Notes: generated by a model not told the origin, from the letters alone. Positions 51,439 through 60,727 are shown, counted from the first letter of the stretch. The stretch: 64,000 nucleotides of DNA from CATOSP01 sp965204715 (GCA_965204715.1 OZ242009.1:682001-746000); one strand, 5' to 3'. Numbers and translations: made by a program.

Positions 51439-51846
51439 CTACCCAAGACTTTCGGAGAACGCTACGCCCAGATCACCTGCAATCCGTTCTAACCGGCGGT
51501 CTCCAGTCCACAGGAACGCGCTGCCGCCGGCGATAACCGAACTTAACAGGTGAGCGTCTATGAACCCGATTCCCCGCCCCATGAATCCGCCTGCTTCAGC
51601 CAGCCATTTTGCAGCTTTGGCCTGGAGGTCTCTTACGCCCTCATCTATCCATTTCGAGCCTACCTGCACGATGAGATATGGTCCGTGGCCGAAACGCATC
51701 TTAGCGTCTTCGGCAGCTTACCAGCGGGTCTGGCAGGTCCCGGCAAGTTTCTCGCCGTGAAAGACCACCCATTCGCCGGGATGCCTGGATTCCAGATGTT
51801 TACGCATACGGCCATAGGCGGATATGTTCATCTCCATTTCGTCCAT
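51439..51846 (-). pseudogene. Fused remnant of a small antitoxin-like gene and a PIN toxin
   Basis: ATG 51846 has AGGAGAC upstream and opens a typical small partner protein: MNISAYGRMRKHLESRHPGE, WVVFHGEKLAGTC. An in-frame TAA (51718-51720) interrupts it; the same frame continues AAEDAKMRFGHGPYLIVQVG, its expected end. That end is joined directly to the C-terminal half of a PIN domain (GIGFIDAHLLSSVIAGGSAF, LWTGDRRLERIAGDLG). The PIN N-terminus with the first Asp is missing. A TA pair has been fused by deletion and then stopped. Confidence 0.65.
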
Positions 51847-51879
51847 GTCTGTCTCCTTTGGCACAAGAGCTTGCCGGGG

Positions 51880-53163
51880 TCATTCACGGGTAGTTTCAGG
51901 CAGGACTGCGGCGGCGTGGGTTGAGCCTTCATTGGGCAGGGGTGTCACCCTGCCATCGTGTACTCGGAAGAAATGGGCCGCCGGGCCGAAGAAGCTGCGG
52001 GGGGCGTCCATGTCGGTGGTGGTGATCAGGGTCTGCTGGAAGCGGGAGGTCTGTTCCAGTACCCGGCGGCGGCGGGTCAAGTCCATCTCCGAGAGAACGT
52101 CGTCCAGGAGGACGATGGGTCTCTCGCCGCGTCTGGACTCCAGATAGGCCGCCTCGGCGAGGCGGAGGGCCAGCGCCAGGGTGCGGGCCTGGCCCCTGGA
52201 GGCGTAGGCGCGCATGTTCACGCCGTCGATGCGCAGGCCCAGGTCGTCGCGGTGGGGGCCAACGGCGGTGGTGTAGGTAGCGCGCTCCCGGGCCTCGGCA
52301 GATGCCAGGGAGTCGCGGAAGCTGCGCTCGGTGCCGGGCATGTCCTCGCCGGGCGAAACCCTGGGGAGGTACTGGACCAGTACCTCTTCAGCGACACCGC
52401 TGAGGCTGCGGTGGCGTTCCTCGCAGAGCGGTCCAAGTTCGGCGATGGTCTCGTGCCGCCTCCAAGTAATCCATGCCCCCTCGCGGACCAGCTCGTCGTT
52501 CCAGAAGGCCATCTCGTCGGGGGCCGCGCGGCCGTCCCGGAGCATCCGCAGGAGCCGGTTGCGCTGCTGGAGAACGCGGCTGTAACGCTGCAAGGCCCGG
52601 AGGTAGTCAGGGTCGGACTGGGACAGGAGAATGTTGAGGTAGCGGCGGCGTCCTGAGGGAGGGCCGAAGACCAGTTGGATATCCTCTGCGGTGAACAGGA
52701 CGGCGTTGACCGCGCCGACAAGTCCGGCGGTGGAGGTGCGTACCCGGTTGACGCGGACTTCCTTGCGGACCGGCGATGTCCGTGCGGAAACACGTAGACC
52801 TTCACCGCCGTTCCCAGGAGGGCCGGGGCTGTAGGAGGGGGCCTGGTATCCCACATTGACGGTGGTCCGCTCTCCGGTCTGGCGCAGTACGTCGCCACTC
52901 ACCAGGGCCTGTCCGCTCTCTGCCGCGGACTCGAAGCGGACAACCTCCCGCTCGTTTTCGGCGCGGAAGGAGCGGGCAATGGCCAGGAGATAGACGGCCT
53001 CCAGCAGGGTAGTCTTCCCCTGGGCGTTGGCCCCGAAGAACACGACCACTCCCGGGGGCAGCTCCAGTTCCAAGTCCTCGAAGCTCCTGAAGTTGGTCAA
53101 GCTGAGGCGCGAGATGCAGGCCAACGGCCGGACCCCCTGCCGGGCGAATGGGTGCAGCATCAT
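51880..53163 (-). CDS. recF: DNA replication/repair protein RecF
   Basis: About 427 residues from ATG 53163 or 53160. SMC-like ATPase features: N-terminal CISRLSLTNFRSFEDLELEL, Walker A FFGANAQGKTTLLEAVYLLA, the family TAEDIQLVFGPPSGRRRYLN, signature segment AYASRGQARTLALALRLAEA, and Walker B PIVLLDDVLSEMDLTRR. RecF with RecO/RecR loads RecA at gaps. It is longer than usual (about 360-370), with a Pro/Gly-rich insertion near residues 115-140 (YSPGPPGNGGEGL) and a C-terminal extension. It is not next to dnaA/dnaN/gyrB in this window. Confidence 0.93.
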   Translation of the reverse strand: MMLHPFARQGVRPLACISRLSLTNFRSFEDLELELPPGVVVFFGANAQGKTTLLEAVYLLAIARSFRAENEREVVRFESAAESGQALVSGDVLRQTGERTTVNVGYQAPSYSPGPPGNGGEGLRVSARTSPVRKEVRVNRVRTSTAGLVGAVNAVLFTAEDIQLVFGPPSGRRRYLNILLSQSDPDYLRALQRYSRVLQQRNRLLRMLRDGRAAPDEMAFWNDELVREGAWITWRRHETIAELGPLCEERHRSLSGVAEEVLVQYLPRVSPGEDMPGTERSFRDSLASAEARERATYTTAVGPHRDDLGLRIDGVNMRAYASRGQARTLALALRLAEAAYLESRRGERPIVLLDDVLSEMDLTRRRRVLEQTSRFQQTLITTTDMDAPRSFFGPAAHFFRVHDGRVTPLPNEGSTHAAAVLPETTRE

Positions 53164-53378
53164 TGTACCAGCAAGAGAAGTCTCAGACGGGACGAGGAAA
53201 GGCAACGTTAAAGGGGAGTGGGCCAGCCCGGCAGGAAAAAAGGGGGCGAAATCACCTGATTTCCGGTACGCAGAGCACGGCTATTCGGGAATAGATTTGG
53301 CTCCCATAAACACTGCCGGGGTCTCAGGCATGACCTCGTCCATAGATTGCCGTCCTCAATTTATCTCCCTTCATGCAG

Positions 53379-53831
53379 CTAACCCGGTGTGCAAGTTATA
53401 TCAGGCAGCAATTTGGCAAATTGGAGGGGCGGATTTCCGTGCTCCCAATTGATGGCGAAAGCCAGCGTATGGCTGAGCGCCTTGCGCAGCAACCGGGCGT
53501 GCAGATACCAACCGTCCTTGACCTGGAACGGCCCGATTTGAGACCGCTCCACCAGTTGACTGAATACGGTTTCGATGCGGTAACGGGGCCGGCTGAGTTG
53601 ATAGCTCCGCCGGGGCCAGGGGTCTTTCTTCTTCGGCTTGAAGGGGGCCGCCAGGGTCAGGCCGCGCCCGGCCAACTCCGCTGTCAGGGATGGGGACCAG
53701 TAGTTACGGTCCCCCAACAATACGCCCTGCGTACCTGCGGTCAGTTCCGGCACCACCACCAAATCATGGGCATTGGCCGGGGCGGTGCTGGAACCGGTGA
53801 TCAGTCCGGGCCAACACAGCCGCAGATGCAC
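53379..53831 (-). pseudogene. Truncated IS982-like transposase
   Basis: Encodes only the C-terminal half of a transposase: LVVVPELTAGTQGVLLGDRN (Asp of DDE), LAAPFKPKKKDPWPRRSYQL, YRIETVFSQLVERSQIGPFQ (Glu) and LLRKALSHTLAFAINW. The N-terminal half with the first Asp is missing; the frame starts at an internal codon. Family assignment from the VFSQLVER pattern. Confidence 0.7.
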
Positions 53832-53879
53832 CCTGAAGCCGTAGAGAGTTTACCTGGCAACGTCATCCCACCCGAAACC

Positions 53880-54105
53880 GACCTCGCCCCGGAACCGCCA
53901 GACATGTTCAGAGTATCCCTGGAACTCCACGGGTGCATCGTCACCATCGACGCCATAGGCTGCCAGAAGGACATCGCTCAAGGGATTCTGGATGGCGGCG
54001 CCGGCTACGTACTGGCCTTGAAGGAGAATCAGGGCCGATTGTACGAGGCCGTGCGGGGCCTCTTCGATGGAGCGGAGGAATTCGGCTTTGAGGGGTGCCC
54101 CGTCT
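53880..54105 (+). pseudogene. ISAs1-family transposase fragment
   Basis: The plus frame reads LHGCIVTIDAIGCQKDIAQG, ILDGGAGYVLALKENQGRLY and EAVRGLFDGAEEFGFEG, the middle of an ISAs1 (YhhI-type) transposase; N- and C-terminal parts are gone. It directly abuts the IS982-like remnant, so one element probably inserted into or next to the other. Confidence 0.78.
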
Positions 54106-54111
54106 GTAATG

Positions 54112-55026
54112 CTAGGCTGAAAGGGCGGCGGCGGCGTTTTCTATTTTTGCTGAACCCTCGGAAGTCAGCTCACCGATGGCCCTGACGATGTTGGGGTGCT
54201 GAAGGCCCGACACCAGGAAGGTCCATCGCCACGCCCGCTGAGTATGGGTGGTTATCTCCTCCTTCTCGGCGCCGGTGAAGGTCCGGCCACTGGCTCTTTC
54301 GAGGGCCTCGATGTTCATTCCAATCTGCTGAAGCAGAAGGCCGTCGATGGCTCCGCCGAGTTCCAGGACCTCATCGACTGCCGCTTCCCGCTCTTCAAGG
54401 GTCAGGTTCTCGGCCTCTTCGCCGATCAGCAGGGTGTCCAGCTTGGCGTGCTGGGACTCTTCCAGCCAGTGGAACCTCAGGAGGTCCCGGAAGAGGCCGT
54501 CAAGGTCAGCGTCGTCCTGCACATGCTCTATGTAGTGGAGCTGGGTGAACCATTCGATGATGGCGGTCAGGATCATGACGGCCAGCTTGGACTTGCTACG
54601 GACCACCTCCGCCACCGCTTCACGACCGGGGATCAGGTCGCACTCGGCGCTGAATCCCTGGCCGAAGAGTTCGACCGATCGCCGGAACAGTTCCTGATGC
54701 TTCAGCTCTTCCTCGGCGAACCGCAACAGGGAGCGGGCCCTGATTTCATCCCCGTAGACGTCCTTCATGGCCTCTTCGGTGACGGTGGGGATGATGAACT
54801 CCTCCACGAAGGCGAAGAGGTGGCAGTAGCCGTTGCCCATTATCTGATTCAGAAGAAGTTTCTCGCTGTCGCTCAGACATCCGATCTCGTCGACGCCGGT
54901 CAACCTGTTGGGCAGAAAGCGTTTGGAGAAGTCGAAGTTCTTGCCGGCCAGGACATCGTCTTCCAGCCACGAGACCCTTTTGGAGATGTCCAGACATTCC
55001 TGGTACGTGTAGTTGTGGGTAAGCAT
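54112..55026 (-). CDS. Ferritin-like diiron protein (AurF/oxygenase-type)
   Basis: ATG 55026 has AAGGAGG 8 nt upstream; 304 residues, almost fully helical. Two E-x-x-H iron motifs are visible: RFAEEELKHQELFRRSVELF and HWLEESQHAKLDTLLIG; a preceding Glu (HLFAFVEEFIIPTVTEEAMK) and a middle IIEWFTQLHYIEH supply further ligands. This suggests a carboxylate-bridged diiron site as in AurF-type N-oxygenases or diiron hydroxylases; substrate unknown. Its 3' end abuts an ISAs1 remnant, but the reading frame is complete. Confidence 0.75.
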   Translation of the reverse strand: MLTHNYTYQECLDISKRVSWLEDDVLAGKNFDFSKRFLPNRLTGVDEIGCLSDSEKLLLNQIMGNGYCHLFAFVEEFIIPTVTEEAMKDVYGDEIRARSLLRFAEEELKHQELFRRSVELFGQGFSAECDLIPGREAVAEVVRSKSKLAVMILTAIIEWFTQLHYIEHVQDDADLDGLFRDLLRFHWLEESQHAKLDTLLIGEEAENLTLEEREAAVDEVLELGGAIDGLLLQQIGMNIEALERASGRTFTGAEKEEITTHTQRAWRWTFLVSGLQHPNIVRAIGELTSEGSAKIENAAAALSA

Positions 55027-55079
55027 GGGAATGGCCTCCTTCAACTGGGAATTTCGCAACTGGGAATTTCGCCGGGTGG

Positions 55080-55099
55080 ATTCCTGCGAAAGCGGGAAT
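55080..55099. repeat. ATTCCTGC-GAAA-GCGGGAAT hairpin repeat
   Basis: An 8-bp stem with one G-T pair closed by a GAAA tetraloop, followed by GACGG. This is the form of a hairpin intergenic repeat common in many bacterial genomes. It lies 54 nt before the diiron gene start; a 16-bp direct repeat (AACTGGGAATTTCGC twice, 55043-55072) lies between. Confidence 0.55.
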
Positions 55100-55310
55100 G
55101 ACGGTTTGGCCACTGTAACACGTTTTGAGATTGAGACCTTCCGCCAGTTGGCCGTGCCAGCCGGGACAGGCGGCAGGCACCACAACGAGCATTATGCTCG
55201 GGGATGGTTGCCGTGGCCCAATGGCGCCGGCGCCGGTCTACCGTCGAACCAGTGTACCGGCGCGCGGTCTGTAGTTCCTTCGCGGTGGGCCTGCGGCTGC
55301 GGGGGTGTGG

Positions 55311-55598
55311 CTACACTCCTTCGACGATGATGGTCGTGGAAGTGCTGCTCCTGTCCCGAATTTCGCCCAGCCGCCTGGATTCGGGGTCGTTGGCATAGGC
55401 CCGCGCGCGCTCGATGTTTTCGAACTCTATCACCACCACCCGGTGAGGCGTCCGGTTGCCCGACACCACTTCTGTTGAGCCGCCGCGCACCAGGTACTTG
55501 CCTCCGCACCTCTCCACTACGGCGACGATATCCCTGGCGTATTCGTCGAACAGGGCCTGGTCGGTAATCTCGCTATCCACGATTACGTATGCTGCCAT
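55311..55598 (-). CDS. DUF1330 domain protein
   Basis: 95 residues, a full DUF1330 (dimeric alpha-beta barrel) domain: AAYVIVDSEITDQALFDEYA, CGGKYLVRGGSTEVVSGN, RVVVIEFENIERARAYANDP. The family has a ferredoxin-like fold; enzymatic role unknown. It stands alone. Confidence 0.9.
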   Translation of the reverse strand: MAAYVIVDSEITDQALFDEYARDIVAVVERCGGKYLVRGGSTEVVSGNRTPHRVVVIEFENIERARAYANDPESRRLGEIRDRSSTSTTIIVEGV

Positions 55599-55953
55599 GT
55601 CAACAACCTCTCCGCACCTGTTGGTTTACGGACTGGTCCTCCCGGAGTGGGCGCGGCAAGCCGGAAGCGCTCCGGTCCGTCACGGATGGGTTAAGCATCT
55701 ACCTGCACTGTCACTATGTCAATGCCGTGATATTTCCGGTGGCGCACGGAAGAAGCGTAGTGGCGCAGCAGGCTGCTCAACTGACGGTGGCGGCCCATTG
55801 ATATAGACGCGATGCCCGCCTAGGCGTGACGGTTGACTGCTCATTGCCGCATTGAAGGCCCGTCGAGCGAATGCGGGCAGCGCCGTGCGATAATGGGAAC
55901 TGACGAAAAGCATGGCAGGAGGCAGAAGCCTTCTTCCATTGGAGTGATTAGAG
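55599..55953. other. Intergenic interval between divergent genes
   Basis: No gene recognised. Contains the promoters of the leftward DUF1330 gene and the rightward msrA gene; no -10/-35 pair could be assigned with confidence. Confidence 0.4.
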
Positions 55954-56514
55954 GTGTCAGACAATAATTCCGAAATCGCCGTGCTGGGCGGCGGATGCTT
56001 CTGGTGTGTAGAGGCCGTGTTCGCAGAAGTCGCGGGGATCACTGCGATCACGTCCGGGTATTCCGGCGGGCAAACGGTCAACCCGTCCTACTATGAAGTG
56101 TGCAGCGAGCGCACGGGGCACGCCGAGGTGGTGAAGCTGGAATTCGACCCCGGCCAGATCACCTTCACGGACATACTGGAGATTTTCTTCGCTACCCACG
56201 ACCCGACGACCCTGAATCGCCAGGGCGCGGACCGCGGCGCGCGTTACCGCTCGGTGATCCTTTACACTGGCGAGTCCCAGAGGGAACTGGCAGTGAAATT
56301 TATCGAGGAACTGGATGCGTCCGGGACGGAGAACGGGCCGGTGGTCACCCAGGTGGCGCCATTCGAGGCTTTCTACCCCGCGGAAACGGAGCACCAGCTT
56401 TTCTACCAGAACAACCCCGGAATGATGTACTGCCAGATAGTGATCAGCCCCAAAGTGGCCAAGGTGCGGCAGAAGTTCACCGCCAAGCTGCGTCAGTCCC
56501 CGCAGACGCAGTGA
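55954..56514 (+). CDS. msrA: Peptide-methionine (S)-S-oxide reductase MsrA
   Basis: A GTG start at 55954 with a GGAGTGATTAGAG region upstream; 186 residues. The MsrA signature AVLGGGCFWCVEAVFAEVAG contains the catalytic Cys; then YSGGQTVNPSYYEVCSERTG, HAEVVKLEFDP, FFATHDPTTLNRQGADRGAR and YRSVILY. It reduces methionine S-sulfoxide in proteins, using thioredoxin. A further Cys (GMMYCQIVISP) may act in recycling. Cytoplasmic. Confidence 0.96.
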   Translation: MSDNNSEIAVLGGGCFWCVEAVFAEVAGITAITSGYSGGQTVNPSYYEVCSERTGHAEVVKLEFDPGQITFTDILEIFFATHDPTTLNRQGADRGARYRSVILYTGESQRELAVKFIEELDASGTENGPVVTQVAPFEAFYPAETEHQLFYQNNPGMMYCQIVISPKVAKVRQKFTAKLRQSPQTQ

Positions 56515-56802
56515 GCCCAGGGGCCGGCGCTTCCCGGCAGGTGGAGCTGCCTCCAATGATAATCATCCAGGATACCAACGACTCAAAAATCCCACCGTTT
56601 ATTCCGCACAGATTTGAGGCCTCGTACCGGGAAGCCGGGACCACGTGGAGTTGGAACTGTTCGAGGGGATGCCCCATCTCTTCGGCAACACGCCATGACC
56701 GGAATCCGGCCGGGCCATCGAGCTGATGAAGGGCTTGTCGCCAAGCAACCGGTGCCCTCCTGCGTGGCCCCGGTGTAGCACCTTGCCGCCGCAGAGGCAT
56801 GG

Positions 56803-57792
56803 CTAGGGAGCGGCGAGGCCCGGGATTATCACGTCTCGGAAAGCGTCGACGTCCGCCCTCGGCATGTCGTAGCCGCCCTCCTGGGTGTGGGTGGGAAAGA
56901 TGAAGACGTGGTCGATTCCCGATTCTGCCTTCGCCCTCCGCAGCCGCGCCAGGCACTCGCCGGGCGTGCCGAAGAGGCCGAAAGCATCGCAGATCGCCTC
57001 GGCCTGGGAGTCGCTGATGTTTTCCGGCACGAAATCGCCGGCCAGATCGATGCCTGCCTCCCGCAGCCATACGAGGTTGGAATTGCTGGGGTACTTCAGG
57101 TATGGCTGGTCGGGACGGAACCACTGCTGCGGAAAGCGCCGGGCGGCAGGGCCGTCATCCGACACGGTGGTCGGGGCGATGAAGATCATCTGAAATCCGT
57201 CGAGGCTGCGCCCGGCTCGCGCGGCTCCGGCTTCCAGGCGTAGACGGGCCGCTTTCACCGCCCTGGGGTCCAGGCCGACCATCAGCAATGCGCCGTCCGC
57301 AACCTCTCCTGCCAGCTCCACCATCCGCGGGCCGGCGGCGGTCATGAATACCGGCGTCGGCCGGTCGCTCAAGTTGCGCAGACGGGTCTCCACGCCGTTG
57401 AACTCCAGGCGCTCGCCCCGCAGCAGCCGTCGAATGGTCAGGACGGCCCGCCGCATGGCCTCCACCGTGGCCCGGGGCCTGCCGATGTTGCCCACGGACA
57501 GGTATCCGGGGCCGACGGTCAGGCGCACCCGCTCCGGCGCGATCTCCTCCAGCGAGTGGGCCAGCGACGCCAGCACCATGGGATGCCGCGTTACCGGGTT
57601 GGTCGTCGCCGGGTAGAGGGTGAGCCGCGATGACCGCTCCGCCGCCAGCGCCAGCGTGACGAAGACGTCCCGCCCGCTGTGCTGATGGTCGTGCACACCA
57701 ACCCCGGAAAAGCCCGCGGCCTCACATCCGGCGATAAAGTTGGCTGTCTCCCTGACGGGCAGGCCGACGGGCACCCTGATATCCACCTTCAT
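56803..57792 (-). CDS. LLM class flavin-dependent oxidoreductase
   Basis: ATG 57792; 329 residues. Luciferase-like TIM barrel: VPVGLPVRETANFIAGCEAA, GFSGVGVHDHQHSGRDVFVT, RLTLYPATTNPVTRHPMVLA, VRLTVGPGYLSVGNIGRPRA, VFMTAAGPRMVELAGEVADG and a C-terminal LFGTPGECLARLRRAKAESG, IDHVFIFPTH. Likely FMN- or F420-dependent; substrate unknown. It lies just downstream of the orphan substrate-binding protein gene on the same strand (62-bp gap), so the two may form an operon for uptake and oxidation of an organic compound. Confidence 0.9.
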   Translation of the reverse strand: MKVDIRVPVGLPVRETANFIAGCEAAGFSGVGVHDHQHSGRDVFVTLALAAERSSRLTLYPATTNPVTRHPMVLASLAHSLEEIAPERVRLTVGPGYLSVGNIGRPRATVEAMRRAVLTIRRLLRGERLEFNGVETRLRNLSDRPTPVFMTAAGPRMVELAGEVADGALLMVGLDPRAVKAARLRLEAGAARAGRSLDGFQMIFIAPTTVSDDGPAARRFPQQWFRPDQPYLKYPSNSNLVWLREAGIDLAGDFVPENISDSQAEAICDAFGLFGTPGECLARLRRAKAESGIDHVFIFPTHTQEGGYDMPRADVDAFRDVIIPGLAAP

Positions 57793-57853
57793 TGAACTCT
57801 CCGCGAACTCTCCGCAATGGTGTTGACCCCGGTTCATGTATGGACTGCGCCTC

Positions 57854-58777
57854 CTATTCAGACCACAGAGGGGCAAACCGGGTGGCCACCACCTGCCCGT
57901 AGGCCACCTCGTCCGAGAGCGAACCCAGGCTCCGGCAGAACTGGTTCAGGCCGGCAACCGAGTCCGAAGAAATTCCTGCTGTGTAGTAGGGAGCGTCCCG
58001 GCGGACCAGGTCCTCGATCAGCGCCGCCTCGCCGGGCGGGAACAGCCGCTGTCCCACCTCAACAGCCCGCGACGGGTCTGCCCGCAGCGCCCGCTGCGCC
58101 TCCACCACCGCACGCACTGCGCCTTCCGCCGCGGCGGGAGAGTCGTCGATCAGCCGGTCGGTGGTGACCAGCGCCGCAAAAGTGTAGTCCCTCGCCGCCA
58201 CCGGCCCCAGGCCTTGGCGAGGGTCCAACACCACCTCGCCAATTCCGCTGCGGACCGTCACTTCGGCCCCCATGGCGTTGGCCCAGAACCCGTCGATCAC
58301 TCCGTCCTCAAGCGCTTTGGCGGCATGAACGCCGAAGGACACGCCGGGCTCGCCGCTTCCGGGCACCGGAGCCAGGTCCACGCTGTCCCTTGCCGGGTCG
58401 ATGCCCGCCTCCGCCAGCATCCTTCGCAATGCGGCGTCCGGGCCTGGGGCTGCTCCGATGCGCAGGCCCTTGACCGCCGATACGTCCCCTGGCCTGGCCC
58501 GCAGGCCGGAACTCAGCACCAGCACCCAGAAAGTGTGCTGGGACAGCGCGGCCAGCAGCTTTGCACCCTGCCAGCCGGGAAAGGCCGACAGAGTGGCATG
58601 GGCGGGGCCGGCGACGAAGTCGGCGCTGCCGTCCCGCAGGGCTTCCATGGCCCTCCCTATGGGGAAGACCATGTCCAGATCCATGTCCATTTCCTGGTCC
58701 CGAAAAAACCCCAACTCCACGGCGGCCACCGCCGGAAAGTAGGAGTTGGATACCAGGTCGGGTACCGCGATGCGCAT
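57854..58777 (-). CDS. NMT1/ThiY-like substrate-binding protein without signal peptide
   Basis: ATG 58777 has AGGAGA 9 nt upstream; 307 residues. Periplasmic-binding-protein fold: MRIAVPDLVSNSYFPAVAAV, ELGFFRDQEMDMDLDMVFPI, GRAMEALRDGSADFVAGPAH, VKGLRIGAAPGPDAALRRML, DGFWANAMGAEVTVRSGIGE. Normally such proteins deliver nitrate, sulfonates or thiamine precursors to an ABC transporter. Here the supported start leaves no signal peptide, and the upstream in-frame residues (KTPNGKHWVCREQ) are not hydrophobic. It may be a cytoplasmic enzyme or ligand binder working with the adjacent LLM oxidoreductase. No permease or ATPase is nearby. Confidence 0.8.
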   Translation of the reverse strand: MRIAVPDLVSNSYFPAVAAVELGFFRDQEMDMDLDMVFPIGRAMEALRDGSADFVAGPAHATLSAFPGWQGAKLLAALSQHTFWVLVLSSGLRARPGDVSAVKGLRIGAAPGPDAALRRMLAEAGIDPARDSVDLAPVPGSGEPGVSFGVHAAKALEDGVIDGFWANAMGAEVTVRSGIGEVVLDPRQGLGPVAARDYTFAALVTTDRLIDDSPAAAEGAVRAVVEAQRALRADPSRAVEVGQRLFPPGEAALIEDLVRRDAPYYTAGISSDSVAGLNQFCRSLGSLSDEVAYGQVVATRFAPLWSE

Positions 58778-59550
58778 CTGACTGTTCTCCTGGTCCCCGG
58801 AAGAGTGGCAGCAACGCGAAGATTCCGGGTGGTTCCGTGGCTGTTCTCTACAAACCCAATGCTTCCCGTTTGGGGTTTTCACTGCGAACTGGGTATAAGG
58901 ACTCCAAGCTCTCGATCTCCTTCAGCCATGCAGCGAACGCTCTCCGCACTTCAGGACTGCATCGAGGCAGATTTCCCAATTAGTGTCCTGACGGCTTAGT
59001 CTGCTTCTTCTTGTCCCGAGAGGATACTCTGTTGCTGCGGCATATGCCAGTTGACCCATAATTTCTGGCGAGCTTCTTTGAAGACCGTGAAGACCGTTTC
59101 TTCTCTATTGAATTCAGGCCACTACTGAATTTAGGCCACCGCCAAATGAGGCCCCGGCCCCAACACCGGGGCATGGAAATGCGCTCCCACCTATTGCTGA
59201 TATGTGGATTCATAGACCACGAAGGCAATATGTCCCAGCAGGAGCGTGGAATGATTCCTCCTATATTTATTTGCGGCCAAAAATAAATGATGAAGGTGAA
59301 TATGGGTTCTGTGATGATAGGGGATAGTTGCCAATCAAAATTTCTCATCCTCCCCAACCTCACCAGGAGCAGGAATGACCGGAAATGTCCGGTTTTGACC
59401 GGATAATCGAAAAATCTCCCTCGCCGGCAGGCAGCGATCCCCGATTGAGTGCACATCCGGCTAGCCAACCTTAGCTTGACCGTCCACATCGTTGGTGTGA
59501 GAATTGAGGCGTCCACCGATATTCGAATGCAGGAACCAGGAGTGCCGGAT
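58778..59550. other. Gene-poor interval of about 770 bp
   Basis: One antisense open frame of 178 codons exists (58980-59516), but its composition (rich in Trp, Arg, Ser) and lack of an SD argue against coding. G+C is lower around 59230-59350. No RNA or repeat was recognised; promoters for the flanking divergent genes must lie here. Confidence 0.45.
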
Positions 59551-60333
59551 ATGAAATGGTGCAGGTTTGAGACCGGGAGCGGACCAGCCTACGGAATAAT
59601 CGAAGGCGACACCGTGGTGCAGGTCGAAGGCACCCCCTTCGGCAACCACTCGAAAACGGAGAAAACCCAGCCCCTGGGTTCGACCAAGCTGCTGGTGCCC
59701 GTAATTCCCCCGACGTTCTATGCCGCGGGTATCAACTACCCTGAGCACGTGACCTGGGCGGCCAACATGCGGGGCGAGGAACCCAACCTGCCGACCAAAG
59801 CCGATGTTGGCTACCGGGCCATCAACGCCCTGATCGCCCAGGACGAGCCGATAGTCGTGCCCAAAGACGCCACCGAGCAGGTCCAGTACGAGGGTGAACT
59901 GGTGGTGGTGATCGGCAAGGAGTGCAGGAACGTCACCCAGGATGAAGCCCTGGACTACGTTCTCGGTTACACCATCGGCAACGACGTAAGCGAGCGCACC
60001 TGGCAGCGGGGCGACCGCACCCTCTGGCGGGCCAAGAACACAGACACCTTCAAGCCTATGGGGCCGTGGATCGTCACCGGCCTCGACCCCGACGACCTTC
60101 ATGTCAGGATCATCCTCAGTGGCCGCGTTGTTGGCGAATACGACGTAAAGAGCGCCATCTTCGGCGTCCGCGAGTACATCAGCGAGATGAGCCGGTACAT
60201 GACCCTGGTCCCCGGAGACGTACTCTGGATGGGCACCGACGGCGCAACCGAGAACATGAAGGACGGCGATGTGGTGGAGGTGGAGATCAGCGACATCGGC
60301 ACCCTGCGCAACCCCGTAGCATGGGAGAAGTAA
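59551..60333 (+). CDS. Fumarylacetoacetate hydrolase (FAH) family enzyme
   Basis: ATG 59551 has AGGAG upstream; 260 residues. The FAH fold is indicated by KLLVPVIPPTFYAAGINYPE, EQVQYEGELVVVIGKECRNV (first metal Glu pair), YTIGNDVSERTWQ (metal Asp), NTDTFKPMGPWIVTG and LVPGDVLWMGTDGATENMKD, GDVVEVEISDIGTLRNPV. Members hydrolyse fumarylpyruvate-type C-C bonds or decarboxylate or isomerise 2-oxo acids in aromatic catabolism. Fits with the other ring-degradation-type genes of the window; exact substrate unknown. Confidence 0.93.
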   Translation: MKWCRFETGSGPAYGIIEGDTVVQVEGTPFGNHSKTEKTQPLGSTKLLVPVIPPTFYAAGINYPEHVTWAANMRGEEPNLPTKADVGYRAINALIAQDEPIVVPKDATEQVQYEGELVVVIGKECRNVTQDEALDYVLGYTIGNDVSERTWQRGDRTLWRAKNTDTFKPMGPWIVTGLDPDDLHVRIILSGRVVGEYDVKSAIFGVREYISEMSRYMTLVPGDVLWMGTDGATENMKDGDVVEVEISDIGTLRNPVAWEK

Positions 60334-60514
60334 CCCCCATCCTAAACTTGAAAATCCTGCGGCCCCCTGCGGGGAGGTGTTCTATTCATCTCCCTGTCGT
60401 ACTCGTACACTTGGCCTGATTGCCGGCTCGAATGACATATCCGAAAACACGGGTCCCAGACACGGCAAAGGGCTGGCACGTCCGCCAAGGGTCCGGTTCT
60501 CAGGGGGATGTTCC

Positions 60515-60727
60515 ATGAAGACCGTCGTTAGAGTCGTTGTCCACGTACTGCTGTTCGTACTGGCAATCGCGGTCTTCTACCTGGGGTTGGGCATCGGCCT
60601 CTCGTACAACCCGACCATCGGGACCGCGATGTGGGGCGCGGCCGCAATGATAACGGGAATCAACCTGGTATGGATTATGCGGTGGAAGCGCGCCACGCGG
60701 CGAAGACAGGACACTCAAGGCGCCTGA
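60515..60727 (+). CDS. Small membrane protein, two helices
   Basis: ATG 60515 has CAGGGGG 8 nt upstream; 70 residues. Two hydrophobic helices (VVVHVLLFVLAIAVFYLGLG and AMWGAAAMITGINLVWIMRW) and a basic tail (KRATRRRQDTQ). No family recognised. Topologically like the 82-residue protein at 2127-2375. Confidence 0.6.
   Translation: MKTVVRVVVHVLLFVLAIAVFYLGLGIGLSYNPTIGTAMWGAAAMITGINLVWIMRWKRATRRRQDTQGA

Noticed and set aside
58980..59516. 178-codon minus-strand open frame
   Set aside because: Lacks an SD, has unusual Trp/Arg/Ser composition and no recognisable motif; treated as intergenic.
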